A DNA stretch of 64,000 nt from the NCBI GenBank assembly GCA_000697055.1, contig JNDT01001633.1:1-64000 (forward strand). Direction: 5' to 3'. Position numbers and translations under genes: made by a program. Positions 33,097 through 45,207 of the stretch are shown here, piece by piece (the first letter of the stretch is position 1; each line of letters begins with the position of its first letter). The DNA is from Saksenaea vasiformis B4078 (Eukaryota; Mucoromycota; Mucoromycetes; Mucorales; Saksenaeaceae). Under the pieces are notes generated by a model that was given only the letters and a program-made list of their open reading frames with translations, did not search any database and had not been told where the DNA came from.

Positions 33097-34711
33097 ATGG
33101 TCAAGGAAACTACACAACCTAAGGCTGTCAATATCATTCGTCCAACACATGCCTTCTCCTCTACTACAACTAAAAGGACCCCATCTGTTCATTCCTATGC
33201 AAGTTATACTTCGGCCCCGCCTGCGACCTCATCACCACGGAAGCCAAAGGTTTCCACAAAGATCGTCGAAACTGCTCCAAAACCACAACTTAATATTTAT
33301 CACCCTCCACCACGACCACAACAACAACCACATAGAGCCTCATCCGTCTTGTCATCGTCAGACTTAGGAAGAGGATCCACCGTGTCAGATCATGCTTCCG
33401 ACTTACGAAGAGTTCCATCCCCTCCACCGAGACCACACATTGAACTATATAAACCAGTTAAACGACAACCTCAAATTCTTACAAAGTCCTTTACTGTGCC
33501 CTCTTTCCAGCAGCAGCCCGAACAGCACCTTCCGCCTTCAAACCATGCCTATCCTTCCTCCACATCACATCGATCTGTATTAGGTCCAATCAGTACACCT
33601 GCCGGTACAGCAAATTCCCCGATACCATTATCACCACCACCAATGCATGCTCCTTCTATTGTTGTTGCTTCCACTTCGGCTGGGCCGAGAGTGCCGTCTA
33701 TGCATGACCCTGTTGAGTTTCAAGTCTCCGACGAAGAAACTGAAAGTGATAATGAACAAAAACAAGCTGACGAAGAGGATGAGGAAGGTGAAAAAGAAAA
33801 TAGCGACAACGTTGAGGAAGAAGAAGAAGGAAACGAGGAAACAAATGATGAAGACGAAGGAGAGCCAGTCTTGAGTGAAGCACGAGTGAATCGCAAGGTA
33901 AAACGGTAGTCGATCCAAGCTGATCTCATCTGACGACTTGATCAGATTGCAGATCTGGAAATTTCAAATCAATCCTTATTAGCAGTTAATGCAATGCTGG
34001 AAGCAACTGTGCGGAAGCAAGCTTCCCAAGTTACCGAACTAAAGAAGCGAATGAGCCAGTACGTCCATCCTAGAAGCAACCATTTCATATTCAGCGTATT
34101 TTTAGGGGTGATTACGTACATGTCGAACCTCTACCGTTGGATGACAAGAAAGAGGTAAAACTGATCCATTACTTTGAAAAAACAAAAAAACTAAATGAAC
34201 GAACCAGTTGGCTGATCTATCTGACGACGAATGGGAAAAAGATGAAGTTTTTATGCGCATACGCAGAATGACGGAGCAGATGATTGAACAAGCCGAAGCA
34301 GCAGTCAAATTTGAATATAAAGGACTTGGCCGCGTTCTGTCAAGCTACAATCCAGGTAAACTTGCACAAAGAAAAAGGAAAATAAGGTTGGTTTATTAAG
34401 AATATCATACAGAAGGTGGACCCAGTGGCGATGATCCAACGGCGGATCCGGAAGAGGCTGACGATGAGACAAAGGAAGAGAACGAGGATGGGGAGGATAT
34501 GAAAGAAGAGACCGAGAAAAAGAGCCCCAAGTTGTCCGTTCCGCCTCGTCATGAGAACAGACATCGATCGGGATCTACTACGATACCTCGTCGACCAAGT
34601 GCTGCCCGATCATCCTCCTTCCAGAAAGATAAACCGACTGCCACATCTTCCACGACAAAAACAACAACAAACAAGAAGAAAGCAGCATCAAGAAAAAGTG
34701 CACCTCACTAA
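33097..34711 (+). CDS. Disordered protein with conserved coiled-coil segment, unknown function
   Basis: Five exons: 33097-33897, 33946-34058, 34106-34154, 34208-34355 and 34413-34711, giving 469 residues. The first 210 residues are Pro/Ser/Thr-rich; residues about 212-260 are highly acidic (runs of Glu/Asp). The central exons encode IADLEISNQSLLAVNAMLEA and a following VRKQASQVTELKKRM, a classical heptad coiled coil, then an acidic segment with LADLSDDEWEKDEVFMRIRR. The C-terminus is basic, Ser/Thr/Lys-rich. The coiled-coil motif looks like the conserved core of a fungal hypothetical protein family that I cannot name. Start ATG 33097 is preceded by a pyrimidine-rich leader. It is convergent with NAF1. 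Confidence 0.8.
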
Positions 34712-34930
34712 GGAAAAAGGAAAAAGCATACTTTATGTATTACATCCATGTCTCTTATATCACCTATTGCTTGCTCATCACAACAAGATGTTCATCATAC
34801 CCCCCACACCAACGCTATGTAGAATTTGTTTTCTTTTTATTTCGATACATGAAATGCTTGTATGTGATGGCTTTATTACCCATGCAACTGATCTCAATGC
34901 AAAAATATCGAACCAGAGATCCAGCCCTAT

Positions 34931-36649
34931 TTATTCATCGTCTTCTGTAGATGGCGGAGGTGGTTCTGCAAATAACGCGCGTACAGATCGAGGTGCAGGT
35001 GTTGAGGAGGATGCTGGTGCTTGCGGTGGCGGAGGGAAGAAAGAAAGTGGTTGCGCAGGATTCGTATATTTTGGTGCAGGCCCATTTCCGCCATACGGGT
35101 TCGCCAAATGCGGAGATGGTTGATGCGTAGAACGCTGTGCCTGATTCTGATACCCCGACTGTGCCTGCAGGTGGTGCACCTGTTGTGTCGACGGCTGGCC
35201 ATAATACATAGGATGATGATGATTTGGCTGATTTTGTACCGGTGGCTGATGATAGTTCGCTGGAGGAGGCGGGAAAAGACCTTCGGAAATGTCAGCATAA
35301 CTTTGAATCTGTCGTCGGGGAGGAATCGCTTCAAAATTAGGTTCTCCTTGAGGCGCTACAGCACCACCCTTCTCCGGAATGCTAGATGCCCTAACACCAA
35401 TGTCATTATTTCATCTATCCCATCCAAACCACTCACGATTTTCCACTGCTTCCTGATTTGGTTTTTCTCCTAGATCATCATCTCATTAACAACTGGTACA
35501 TTAGATGGATCTAACTTACTTCCGTTTTCGTTTGTACTCCATTTCTTTCTCATCGTCCGAGAATTCCAGTTCCTATGATAGGATGTTACAAACCATTAAT
35601 GTGATTAAAATAGTAATACTTACATCGTCACCAGCTTCCTCATCAAATAGATTACTTGCGTCTGAGCCCTTCAGTAGCTTGATCTTCTCCACTTCTACCA
35701 ACTGAGTCTTCTGATACTCCGGAACATAGAACACTTTGGCACCAACAATGGCTCGTTCCTTATCGATTTCCTCTGCCGAGTTGTAACGGACGGAATAGAA
35801 TGGCCTCGCAACCGGTCCAAAGGTCTCAAACACCTTTCCTCTTGTGTTACCGAAACCCATAGATGAAAACCTCCGCTCTCTTACCTCACCCATAGTCTCT
35901 CGATCTTCATAAACGAACAAGGATCCCATATCCAGAATGGAATCTTCACATCCTGGTAAACTTTGCACTACAATGACCTTGTCAATCGCCCGGAAGACGT
36001 TACCGATCGGTATTAATTTGGTATGTGGTTGGATCTCGAATGTTGGACGTTCAATATGAAAGTCTGTGATTTCATGTGCTGTTCGTATGACTTGGCCAGC
36101 TATTCCTTCGTCGTCATCTTCGTCCATTTTCACATGTTCGTCCGCTTGCGGCGCAGCTCCTTCACTAATCATTTCTTCTGTAAATAGCGCGTCCTTTGTC
36201 TGTATTACAAAAAAAAATACCTCTCAGACGAGGATGAATCATCGCTACTGTCATCGTCACTGTCAGAAGAAATTTCTAAATCGCTACTCTCATATCCCTT
36301 TTCCGCTTTTCCTCCATTGGCAATGGCAGCATCGATGCTGGCTTCCACTGCTGAATGCGATTCATTTACAGTCGCTTCAGAAATCTCAATATCTTCTTGC
36401 TTGTCTGACTAACAAAAGTATTGGTATCGGTTTTATAATGCAACGACTACGATCTACCTGTGCGATCTGATCGTGTCCGTTTGCTACAGGGCGCAGGACT
36501 GATATCTCCGTTGTGGTTGCATTGTTCAATACGGTATCATGCTGTTGTAATACGACTTTCGATGAGTCGTCTGTATTGGATAGCGTTGATGCAGAAGCGT
36601 CTTGATCGGACGATGAAACCGTACGCAACAAGGTAATGCTTGCGTCCAT
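34931..36649 (-). CDS. NAF1: H/ACA snoRNP assembly factor Naf1
   Basis: Minus-strand gene, start MDASITLLRTVSSSDQD at 36649, several introns, stop at 34931. An acidic/serine-rich N-terminus (DSDDDSSDDSSSS) is followed by the GAR1-like Naf1 core: LIPIGNVFRAIDKVIVVQS, LDMGSLFVYEDRETMGEV, FETFGPVARPFYSVRYNS and GAKVFYVPEY. The C-terminus is Pro/Gln/His-rich, as is usual for Naf1. Naf1 binds the Cbf5 complex during H/ACA snoRNP and telomerase RNP assembly and is later replaced by Gar1. A 51-nt intron (35834-35884) without stops, interrupting the core between GE and VFETFGP, keeps frame and gives the canonical core when removed. Boundaries between 35.3 and 35.6 kb are approximate. Confidence 0.9.
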
Positions 36650-36964
36650 GGTAAGAACCGAAAAATGTCAAAAAATTTTCGGCATTACTGGTTTTTGTGA
36701 ATGACTTCGTAAATTTTGGCACTCAGTTTAGCAATGAGCTGGGATTTCCCGCCTTCACAGTGGATGTGCCAAGGATGGTGAATAAGTTCGCTATCCGGCA
36801 ATATTTATCTGAATTGTACCAAAGAACTTCATAACGCGTAGCTTTAGCAATGTCATCATTTGTCCACGCCGTAGAGATGGTCTTTTCTTTTAAAATATCC
36901 TGTATACTTAACTAGTAATCCGCACTTCTGATAGTAAGGGGCTCTGCGTGCTTTACCAGTACCA

Positions 36965-37516
36965 ATGCAATTTTCTCACTTTCTCCGCAGAATATCAATT
37001 GTGTGCAAGATCATGTCATTACGTCAATACCTATTGACGATATTCTGCTCATCAGTAGCAGTAACCATCAATCCTCCATCCAAGACCTTCTTGGTCCGCC
37101 TAGAAGAAATACTTTTGAGTCCCTGCGTTTTCCCTGTAGAAGCCGCATTCAAGCACGGTAATCCTCACCTTCGAGAGATTCTAAACCATTCCCGTTATGC
37201 AGATCAAGCCTGTGTCCAAGTATGTAGCTTTAGGAACTTTATATGTCGTGTTCTGCTTAACTGTATCAGTATACTAGATGGTATCATCATCCGTGATAAT
37301 TGGACAGAAACACGCCTCCTACAGAATACGGATTCGGATCCAGCTCACATGGCCAGTATGCCATTCATTCCATGGGAAGCAATTCTGGAGTCATCTAGCC
37401 TGTTCTATACTTCATCGCGCTCATTCCATCCTCTGCCATATTTCTTTGATGCTATCCTCGATTATCCCATATATATGGTACGGTTATCACAGGTTTGCAT
37501 CCATCATGCGACATGA
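36965..37516 (+). CDS. Hypothetical ORF, possibly cyclin-like fragment
   Basis: A 183-codon frame; a better start may be the second Met (MSLRQYLLTIF). Residues about 35-80 (PPSKTFLVRLEEILLSPCVF, then HLREILNHSRYADQACVQ) have the feel of a PCL-type cyclin N-box, where PS-x-F and a helix of this length precede a conserved N-x-S-R-[WY]-A. The match stops at VQ, after which a possible donor site follows and the remaining frame looks non-conserved. This could be exon 1 of a decayed or multi-exon gene. The assignment is weak. Confidence 0.25.
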   Translation: MQFSHFLRRISIVCKIMSLRQYLLTIFCSSVAVTINPPSKTFLVRLEEILLSPCVFPVEAAFKHGNPHLREILNHSRYADQACVQVCSFRNFICRVLLNCISILDGIIIRDNWTETRLLQNTDSDPAHMASMPFIPWEAILESSSLFYTSSRSFHPLPYFFDAILDYPIYMVRLSQVCIHHAT

Positions 37517-40500
37517 TTCCGACTGTGTTGAAAGGTAAATTTGGTATGTATAATAGAATTTCAAATGGATATAGAAAAGTAGGGAGAACTCTGTAAAATT
37601 GTCCAAGACTAGCAAACAACGCGACTTCTTTTTAAGTATTCCTAAAAGACGCTTAAATGAAGACTAACCAACTTCAGGAAACGCTTTTCGCACCAAAACC
37701 CTAAAATGGATTCTGTATTGAGTCATCAACCTAATTGTTCATTTGACAAAAAAAAAAATGTCTACAGCCACAACACCTGACATCGCCTCACGCACCGGAT
37801 TCCCAGGAATGACAGTTCGAGATGCCACGTGTGCAGCTCCAGACCAATTGACATCGGCTGCTGTTACAGACAATGAATGACCTCCCAAGAAGAAGATGGA
37901 GGAGACACAGATGCTAGGCACTAGTGGCGAATTTGTGTTTCATGTACGGCCCGCATTCTTCAGGATGTAAACACTACCGTAGGACACTGCTTAGCGTATA
38001 CGGTCATCGCACATAAGCCGGAAACCGATCCAGCACATCAGAGGTTTCTCCAATTAAGTAGTTATACGGAAAACGTGCAGAAAATGTCGACTGTAGCAAC
38101 CTGGTGATTTATAACAAGTCAGGATCCACTGTACATGATAGTCGACGAGCGGGACCAATCGATGTGCGACACTTATGCAGACTTCTGATCTGATGATACC
38201 GACCAAACTCCGATAGCAACTCCATTCCCAGTATAAATGCCTTAATCGCAAGTTTAATGTCGCTAACGTTGTGGAGCGCATCCCCAGTAAAAAAAAATTA
38301 AAAAAAAGTAGTATAGGTGAGAGAAGCCTTCTCTCGAAAAATGCAGACCAATTAACGTCTCTCATCACTTCAGTTGACAACAAAAATTGCAACGTTATTC
38401 GGGTAATAAACACACGGAAGGAAAGCACAGAAAAAGCTCCACGGATTATTTGGTCGGTGGAAATCGCGATGGACGAGGAAGTATAATGCTGGACCCGCGT
38501 CATGTCAAGGTGAGATCTCCCACGTTGCAATGAAACATAGTAAGTTGCTCGGCATCCGCATATTTGCTTAACATTAGATAAGCTGATAATCCAAAATAAA
38601 TACGCGAAGCAGCGAATGGTCAATTTGGTATCTGGCCAGGCAGTGATCTTGCTATTGAAGACTCCGATAAAGCTGGAGATCTTAACAAGACATTCTCAGC
38701 ATATTCTCAAATACGTTATCAACGATCTTTTATCGGTTTGTGCTGCCGCGTTTCTTGTTTATCGGCGACTCGTTACACAAGATCAGATCGATCGTCGTTC
38801 CCTTGATAGGATCCCGTGTTGGAGAGACAGAAATTCATAGCGAATTTGTTCTAAGCTAGGTAGTTGGAAACACAAAAATAAGCACGCAGAATATACGAAG
38901 TTGTTATGATTGATTTCTGTCCGAACCATAATGGTCCAGAAACCTACTAACATGGAGCACAAGACGGCGGCGTATTCTGAAATATTTCACATCTCTGTTG
39001 GTGGTACTTTTACATCTTATCCCGAAAGGTGGGATACGTGTGGTAATACTCCATACCTGTATTCATGCAGTACTCCGTCTATTTCAGCGATATATTTGTT
39101 AAGACGTCAGGTACCACGTTCGCAAGAAACTCTTCCCAGTGCATTGCATTTGGAATATAGATGCCATTAAAAATATGATGAAATCAATCATGAAGAAAAC
39201 AAACCACAATGCATCATTTTGAAGTAAGTTCACTGAAGTATTTATCAAGTAACTGATAAGGAACGGCGTTCTTTTATTTGTAAATCGGTTTATCCATCAA
39301 CACTTGATAAGGCGGATTGTGGTGTTGGTTATGTAACAATTCTGGAAAGTGTAGAAATCCCCTCAGCGATCGAAATGCTAGATTTAGCGTCCCTATTTGA
39401 CCTAATTGGTATTATAACTTGAATCAACATTTTGCTCCATTAGAACATTTGACCTAGTGAAATAAACAGATCATCCAGCTTCTCACGTCGTATTAGAACA
39501 CTGACGATTCCGCAAGTAGAGTGTCCGTCTGTCCAGCAGCGACGAGAAAGATATCTATTATTTAACGGATGTAGAGGATAGATGCAGCATAAAATGAGTT
39601 GTACGTTGCGTGAATGTTGAGCGGAGCAACGTACATGGGTTCTTAATTTAGAGCAATCAGTTGGTCTTTAGTTGACGTCAAGGGCATCTCAGGTGGCACA
39701 AACCGACACTCGAGCGAGGTATAAGTCAAATGTGAAACCAAAACAGAGCACTCCCTGGGGTGTTTGGAAAGACTATACGTCTGTTCTCTTGGCAACTAGG
39801 CCTCAAACGGTGCTTCCCTGGTTCCGTGAGCAGGATGGTAGTTCTTGAAATAAACCATGCTATCCAATGCCGATGTATTGGAGAGGCTGATCGGTCTCTT
39901 CCGATTGGAACCGCAAACTATGTTTGATAAGCGAGGATGAGCGGTGGATCAAGGACCACCGACATCTTCTTATATCCCCAAAGACTATTTCCACACTTAG
40001 CTGAGTTAGGTCATGTGGGTCATCTTTACTTCATATGGCCGTTTACGGATGTTATGTGAGACCGTGAACATAAGCGAAATGTTTTTTTTCTTCTTTTTCT
40101 TTTGCTTTAATTTTCATGCGCTTCAAGGTACATGTTTCCCGGCTCATGGCAAAAAAATAAAAACTAAAAAATTCACACGCTACTGGCCTGACACAGAAGT
40201 GCAGAGACAGGCACAAGTAAACACATCGGTTGCTTCGTGTCCCCTGGATATATACTCCGCATCTCTATCATTTCTGCAAAAGATAAGAAGACGTTCCACG
40301 AGGACGGGGGCTTAATCTGTCGATAACAATAGTACACAATCTTAATGAAAGTGAATAACAGATAGAAAATCTTTAAGATTACAACAACTAAATTACCATT
40401 TTAGTTTGATCATGCAATCTGATGTACTGTGGACAAGGTGATGCTTATTATTTAGATGAAATTCCGAGCCACCGGCACAAGTGAATGATATTTTGGGGAA

Positions 40501-40894
40501 ATGCGGAGTCATTTTGATCACACAAAACCACTGGTACCCAAAGGTTCTTTTCCTTTTTGTTTCATAGTGGCCTGGGTCGGGGCTGCCAATCAGAATGAAG
40601 TCGGACCTCTTATTAATCGGTAGATTATTCATCCCCGCTCAATAAAACCCGTTCAAGCTAAAGAAGTCTTGAAGAAGAAGTGTCTTCATAGCCCAAAGCA
40701 ATGAAAGTACATTCATTATGCATAGAAACCCCGTTTTTTCGACTGTTCCGAACAAAGTTAAGCTACATAATCCTAAAACAGACTTGTATCGTCGGGGAAA
40801 GCACGCTGCGAGTATTTTTTTCGGTTGAGGCCTCACATCTCAGCATTGTTATCCTCAGACCAGTTACGAAAGATCCAAGAAAAACACATGACGG

Positions 40895-40906
40895 AATATA
40901 TATAAA
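40895..40906 (+). promoter_or_regulatory. Candidate TATA box of the AP-1 gene
   Basis: The word ATATATATAAA lies about 100 bp upstream of the predicted ATG at 41006, at a normal distance for a fungal TATA element. No other support. Confidence 0.35.
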
Positions 40907-41005
40907 CAGCTACCCAAACTCAGGGTGATTCATTCTGTTTCTTCTTGGATTCTACTTCACTTTTCTTCTTTCCAGATTGCCCGTTTCCAAGTCCAACATC
41001 TAGAA

Positions 41006-42390
41006 ATGACCACCACTACCACCAACATTACCCGAAATATACAGTCAGATAATATCTTCAATCAGCCAATCTTGCTCTCACCCGTAGATGAGCATAAGCG
41101 GAAACGGGATCTTTTGCTGAACGATGTGGAAGAACCGCCCGGAGACGTCAATATCGCCAAGGCGATGCGTGGTAAATTTCCAAACAATATATATATACAT
41201 ACGACATGTCATTTGTAAATATGGTATTGATCTAAGCAGGAAGCACAGACATAGGCTCTCCACAAGATGACATGGCCAGCAGAAAACCAGGCAGAAAACA
41301 AATCTTGGAAGAAAGCTTTGATGTATGTAGCCTTATGCTAGATCGCCTACTAAAACTGTACAATCTCTAGGACGACGACGATCCTAAAGTCAAACGCAAG
41401 GCCCAAAATCGAGCGGCCCAGAGAGCTTTTCGCGAACGTAAGGAGCGCTACGTCAAAGAATTGGAGAAAAAGATCAAGAATGTTCAAGATAACCACTTGT
41501 TTGCTACTGCTCAGTTCTTCCGCGAAAACCAGCAGTTACGAGCCATTATTTACCGCCTGGAACAAGAAAACTTGGCCCTCAAAGGTATTCGTCCTTCCAA
41601 CCAAGATCTAGGAGGTACGCCGCCCGCCACCCCCTCTTCAACGCCTCACCCACTCCCAACGACAACCATGCATCACACAACCATCCTACCAGCGCCCAAT
41701 TCTCAAAACGCATCTGTATCATCTACACCAAAAAGCGCTACACCTGTCCCTATTCTTCCATTGCAAGAGAAATCACCCTCAGATCATCAATTTAAGTTTT
41801 CCATCAGTACCCCCGCTTCATTACGCAGTCAGAACCATCCTCCGCCGGCAAAAGCATCGTCTATGCAGGCAATTGAGCCGGTGCAACTTTATCCAGATCA
41901 TAGCCACCCGGCAACACAAACACGCAGACTTCAACCAACCCCCCCCGCAGAAACCATTCAGTCAAGCAGAGATAGCCCTGCAGCTGTACCGCTCTCATCC
42001 TCTTCCTATGCGTCGCCTCCAACAAGCGTCATGGACAATTATGTATTTGATGAACTTGTATTTCGCGTTCGGCCTGAGAATAATGATCCCCTTGGTGACT
42101 TCTTGCTCGAGTCATTGATCGGTACGCAGGATAATTTTAATTTCCCATCTCCTGCTACTGAGACGGGCGACGACTACATTGAGCCATCATCAGAAAATGG
42201 CACAAATGGTACAGAAAACACGATGAGGCATACAAAAGCGCATACACAAATGGATAAGATGGCGCAATTTTCAGTCGATCAACTACTACAACTGGTGAAG
42301 AAAAGTGCTACACATGCCAGTATGGAACGTGCGCCCAACGAATGGGAGGTTAGTAATTCTATACAACAGCTCGATCAAGGACAACTATAG
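41006..42390 (+). CDS. AP-1/PAP1-type bZIP transcription factor lacking cysteines
   Basis: Three exons: 41006-41171, 41240-41322 and 41371-42390, giving 422 residues. The basic region QNRAAQRAFRERKERYVKEL is the fungal PAP1/YAP1 form (NxxAQxxFR), followed by a leucine-zipper helix with LEKKI, FFRENQQLRAIIYRLEQENL. The rest is Pro/Ser/Thr-rich and disordered, with a short hydrophobic motif FDELVFRVRPEN and a final amphipathic stretch VDQLLQLVKKSA. The predicted protein contains no cysteine at all, so it lacks the N- and C-terminal cysteine-rich domains that make Yap1/Pap1 redox sensors. It may be a Yap paralog with another role. The C-terminus is complete by stop codon. Confidence 0.88.
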
Positions 42391-43229
42391 AATCCTGTAC
42401 ATAACAGCATTTGTAAATAAATATTTTTAGTCCCGTTCTTCTCTTATAAGAAAGGCAAAGTGCTGCGGTGATTATGTGTAACATTCGGTAGGATAGTATG
42501 TTTAGTGGGAACTATCTTCTGGTCATGATTGGTCAGTCCACCAGGTCCTTGTGACCTCCGCACCGAAACCAATTACGCATACAGTTTTTCCGTTAATTTT
42601 TTTTTTTTTGGAAAAACCTATTACATAAGAGAAGCTGCTGCTTTACGGTGAGATAGTATATCTGGGAAGGAGGTGGCAAATATAGTCGTTGTATATGCCG
42701 ACACCGACCAACAGTATTAAATACACTGTTTCCGGGAAGTACAGCCCCACCACATGTGAATTGATGCTGTATTGCCCAAGAGTGCATGTTTTTCTTCCTT
42801 GCTGGAGCAGATATGCTCAAAAGCTCATAAACAAAATCAAACTATAAACAAGAGTGAATGTCGCCAGGGCCATCTATTGCACAAGACTTGGGATATATAA
42901 AGCCGCTCCAGAGGTATTCGCCTCTTTTCCCATAATTAACCTGGACATTTACCATAATGAGAATTCAGTTTTTTGTACCAAGATAGAAAGGACACAGTTG
43001 TCGATAGATATGGCAGGTCAAGACTTATGGATTATAGTGTTGATTAGGTGCAGTATCGTTTTGAGACATCGAGTCCCTCTACGCGATATTCCTCTAGTCT
43101 TAACAAGGAATGACAAGGCAGAAGTCATACAGATACAAGATAGCGTATACTCTGATCACCGACCAAGAGCAATTATACGCTATACACACGGATCAACTAT
43201 AAGATGGGATTCTTCGAGCTAATAGTCTG

Positions 43230-43375
43230 AGAAGTAGTTGAACGCGTCTGCTGCAGAACGGTGGCGATCCAAATTCGTACAGCACAAAGATGGGCAAAAC
43301 TATATGACAAGGACACCAATAGCATTTATGAGAAACGTCGGAAGGCTGGCCGACCCACGTTATGGATATTTGTTG
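43230..43375 (+). pseudogene. Tc1/mariner-type helix-turn-helix fragment
   Basis: The frame reads VAIQIRTAQRWAKLYDKDTN followed by SIYEKRRKAGRP, with the pattern 'RTAxRWxxxY....I.EK....GRP' of the linker between the two HTH domains of Tc1-like transposases. Nothing of the DDE catalytic domain follows in frame before the family A element, so only a fragment is left. Confidence 0.45.
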
Positions 43376-43501
43376 ACTATCACAAAGTGTTCCCTGGAAT
43401 TTTGTGTTCCATAACAGGAAAGATCGGGATGAAACCTTATCGTCTATCACTTGGTTTTGTCGCCGAACTCAGTAGACCAACGTAGCGTCGTACCATCACA
43501 G

Positions 43502-43708
43502 TACTGTTTATTGAACACTATTTTACGCTACTCTAAATAAGTTATGCGTCCATGGAGAACCAAGTTTGCGCTGAGAGAAAAGTAAAATATACGGTCATTG
43601 GTTAAATGAATTGGCAACAAAATCATACGTTTACTTACATCATCATGGCCCTCGGTGGACGCATAATATATTTGAGCAGCATAAAACGGCATTCACGGTT
43701 AGTAAATG
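43502..43708. mobile_element. TIR family A element, copy 2
   Basis: Left end CTGTTTATTGAACACTATTT then TACGCTACTCTAAATAAGTT; right end GACGCATAATATATTTGAGC then AGCATAAAACGGCATTC. The interior has AAGTTTGCGCTGAGAGAAAA and ACGGTCATTGGTTAAATGAA, which match the reverse complement of copy 1 at 30.6 kb. About 207 bp, no ORF. Confidence 0.72.
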
Positions 43709-43967
43709 AAAGATGTTTTGATGTCTTTTACTTACCCCCGAAGGGCACTCCTGCCATTCGACAGGGGCCAGCCCCGCACCGTAGCGGGTGGGGGCGGCGA
43801 ATTGGGATCGGCACGGCATTGATAGTCGGCTTTTGTGTTTACCGACCGTGAGTCTGAACATAGAAAAAAAGACATGAGGAATCCCGTATGTATAATAAAT
43901 CCCAGTACGTACCGGGAATGTAATAAAGAAAACAGAGCCAAAGAAAAAAAAAAGAACTCATGCGTCC

Positions 43968-44075
43968 TTTTAAACACGGATCATTTTGGGTGGAACTTGT
44001 CCTTATCGTGAAACATTTTTACTGCTTCCGGTGGGGTCCTGGGAATACATCACTGAAGTACCCACAACGCAAGAC
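43968..44075 (+). repeat. Family C repeat, single unit
   Basis: The words GATCATTTTGGGTGGAACTT, TTTTTACTGCTTCCGGTGGG and CTGGGAATACATCACTGAAG match the minus-strand units at 30035-30250. Confidence 0.6.
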
Positions 44076-45207
44076 TCTGGTTATCCAGGCGCGAACTATT
44101 CCTTGGATTAACGCAAAACGGCTTACTCCTCAGCGCAAAGACGCATCACTTTCCAGTGCAAAAACTATTCGGCTTAAACGCAATGTAATATTTATTTGAT
44201 GCAAAGGCTCACTCAAAATCTAGTAATTTCTCCATCCACATATATATCAAGAAGAACATTCACTAACTCTTAATTCTGATAAAAGAATGAGCCATATAGA
44301 TAGCCAGGCAAACGAATTGGAAGAATGGTATCGAACAACCTCAGGAATTCTATCCGTCTACTATCCCATCTAAGCCTACAAGCACGGTACATACCTTCGT
44401 AACGATGTGCGTAAAAAGATCATTCTAGATCGCGTTACTAAGAACCTATCAGCCGTCGTGGAGCAGGTGATGGAATAACTGATGCACATACTCACAAGAC
44501 TCAGGGCCTCTGGATAAAGTGCGAAGTTAGGATGGATTGCCCTGAGACTCTGCCCATTAAGCCCGTGTCACTAAGCATCACGTCTACTTCGCATAGTTAA
44601 CTAAGTTGTTACGTCCTTTTCCTTTTCTTCTTCTTTTTCTTTCTTTTACCATAGGCACAACTGGATATGAATGTGCTGACCTACCAGATGCCTTGGCGAG
44701 GACTTGGAAATTCTACACCAAGGTTTTTTTTTAAGTTGATGATGTCGGAGGTCGACGTTATCTGGGCGGCACTACCCTTCACGACCTTGCGTCGGCAAAC
44801 GCTGAAATTGTAGGGTTTCTACATACCCCAATTGCAATACGAAAACCAAAAGTGAAGATGACGCGATAGATGACAAGCACATAGAGCATTCGACAAGAGG
44901 TAGTTAACGAAGTATATGAATGTAAAGGCTCCCTTTACTACAAAAGGAACATATTTTGCTGCGACCGAAAAACAGGAAATCAACGTTTGTGTAGAAACGT
45001 ACAACACGCTGTATCCATTTGCACCAAAAACGAAGGATGCCTACAGTACGGAATTCTATGCTTCATTGCCACTCCCGTTCTTTTTTCTCGGCAGCCCTAT
45101 ACTGCATATTGCTGGCTACGAACTCCTTCAGTCTAAAACTCCATTCAATAAGCAATAGACATTGCTGTTTGCTATGCATAAATGCCAACATGATAGGTAT
45201 TTATAAA

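Larger units (their letters stand above)
36650..41005. other. 4.4-kb gene-poor stretch
   Basis: No gene here is well supported apart from a weak ORF at 36965-37516. Frames at 38054-38623 (minus) and 38616-38840 (plus) lack recognisable features and overlap stop-rich alternatives. There is no obvious copy of repeat families A-C. A TATA-like ATATATATAAA near 40897, about 105 bp before the AP-1 start, is a plausible core promoter. Confidence 0.4.
42391..45207. other. 2.8-kb repeat and remnant region
   Basis: It includes a Tc1-type HTH remnant (43230-43375), family A copy 2 (43502-43708) and one family C unit (about 43968-44075). An ORF at 42854-43222 has no recognisable domain. From 44.1 to 45.2 kb I see no supported gene. 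Confidence 0.4.

Noticed and set aside
35021..35473. 150-codon plus-strand Arg-rich ORF
   Set aside because: Antisense of the Pro/Gln/His-rich NAF1 C-terminus; such composition opens the opposite strand.
38054..38623. 189-codon minus-strand ORF
   Set aside because: No recognisable domain, odd composition and no intron or promoter context; treated as chance in an otherwise gene-poor stretch.
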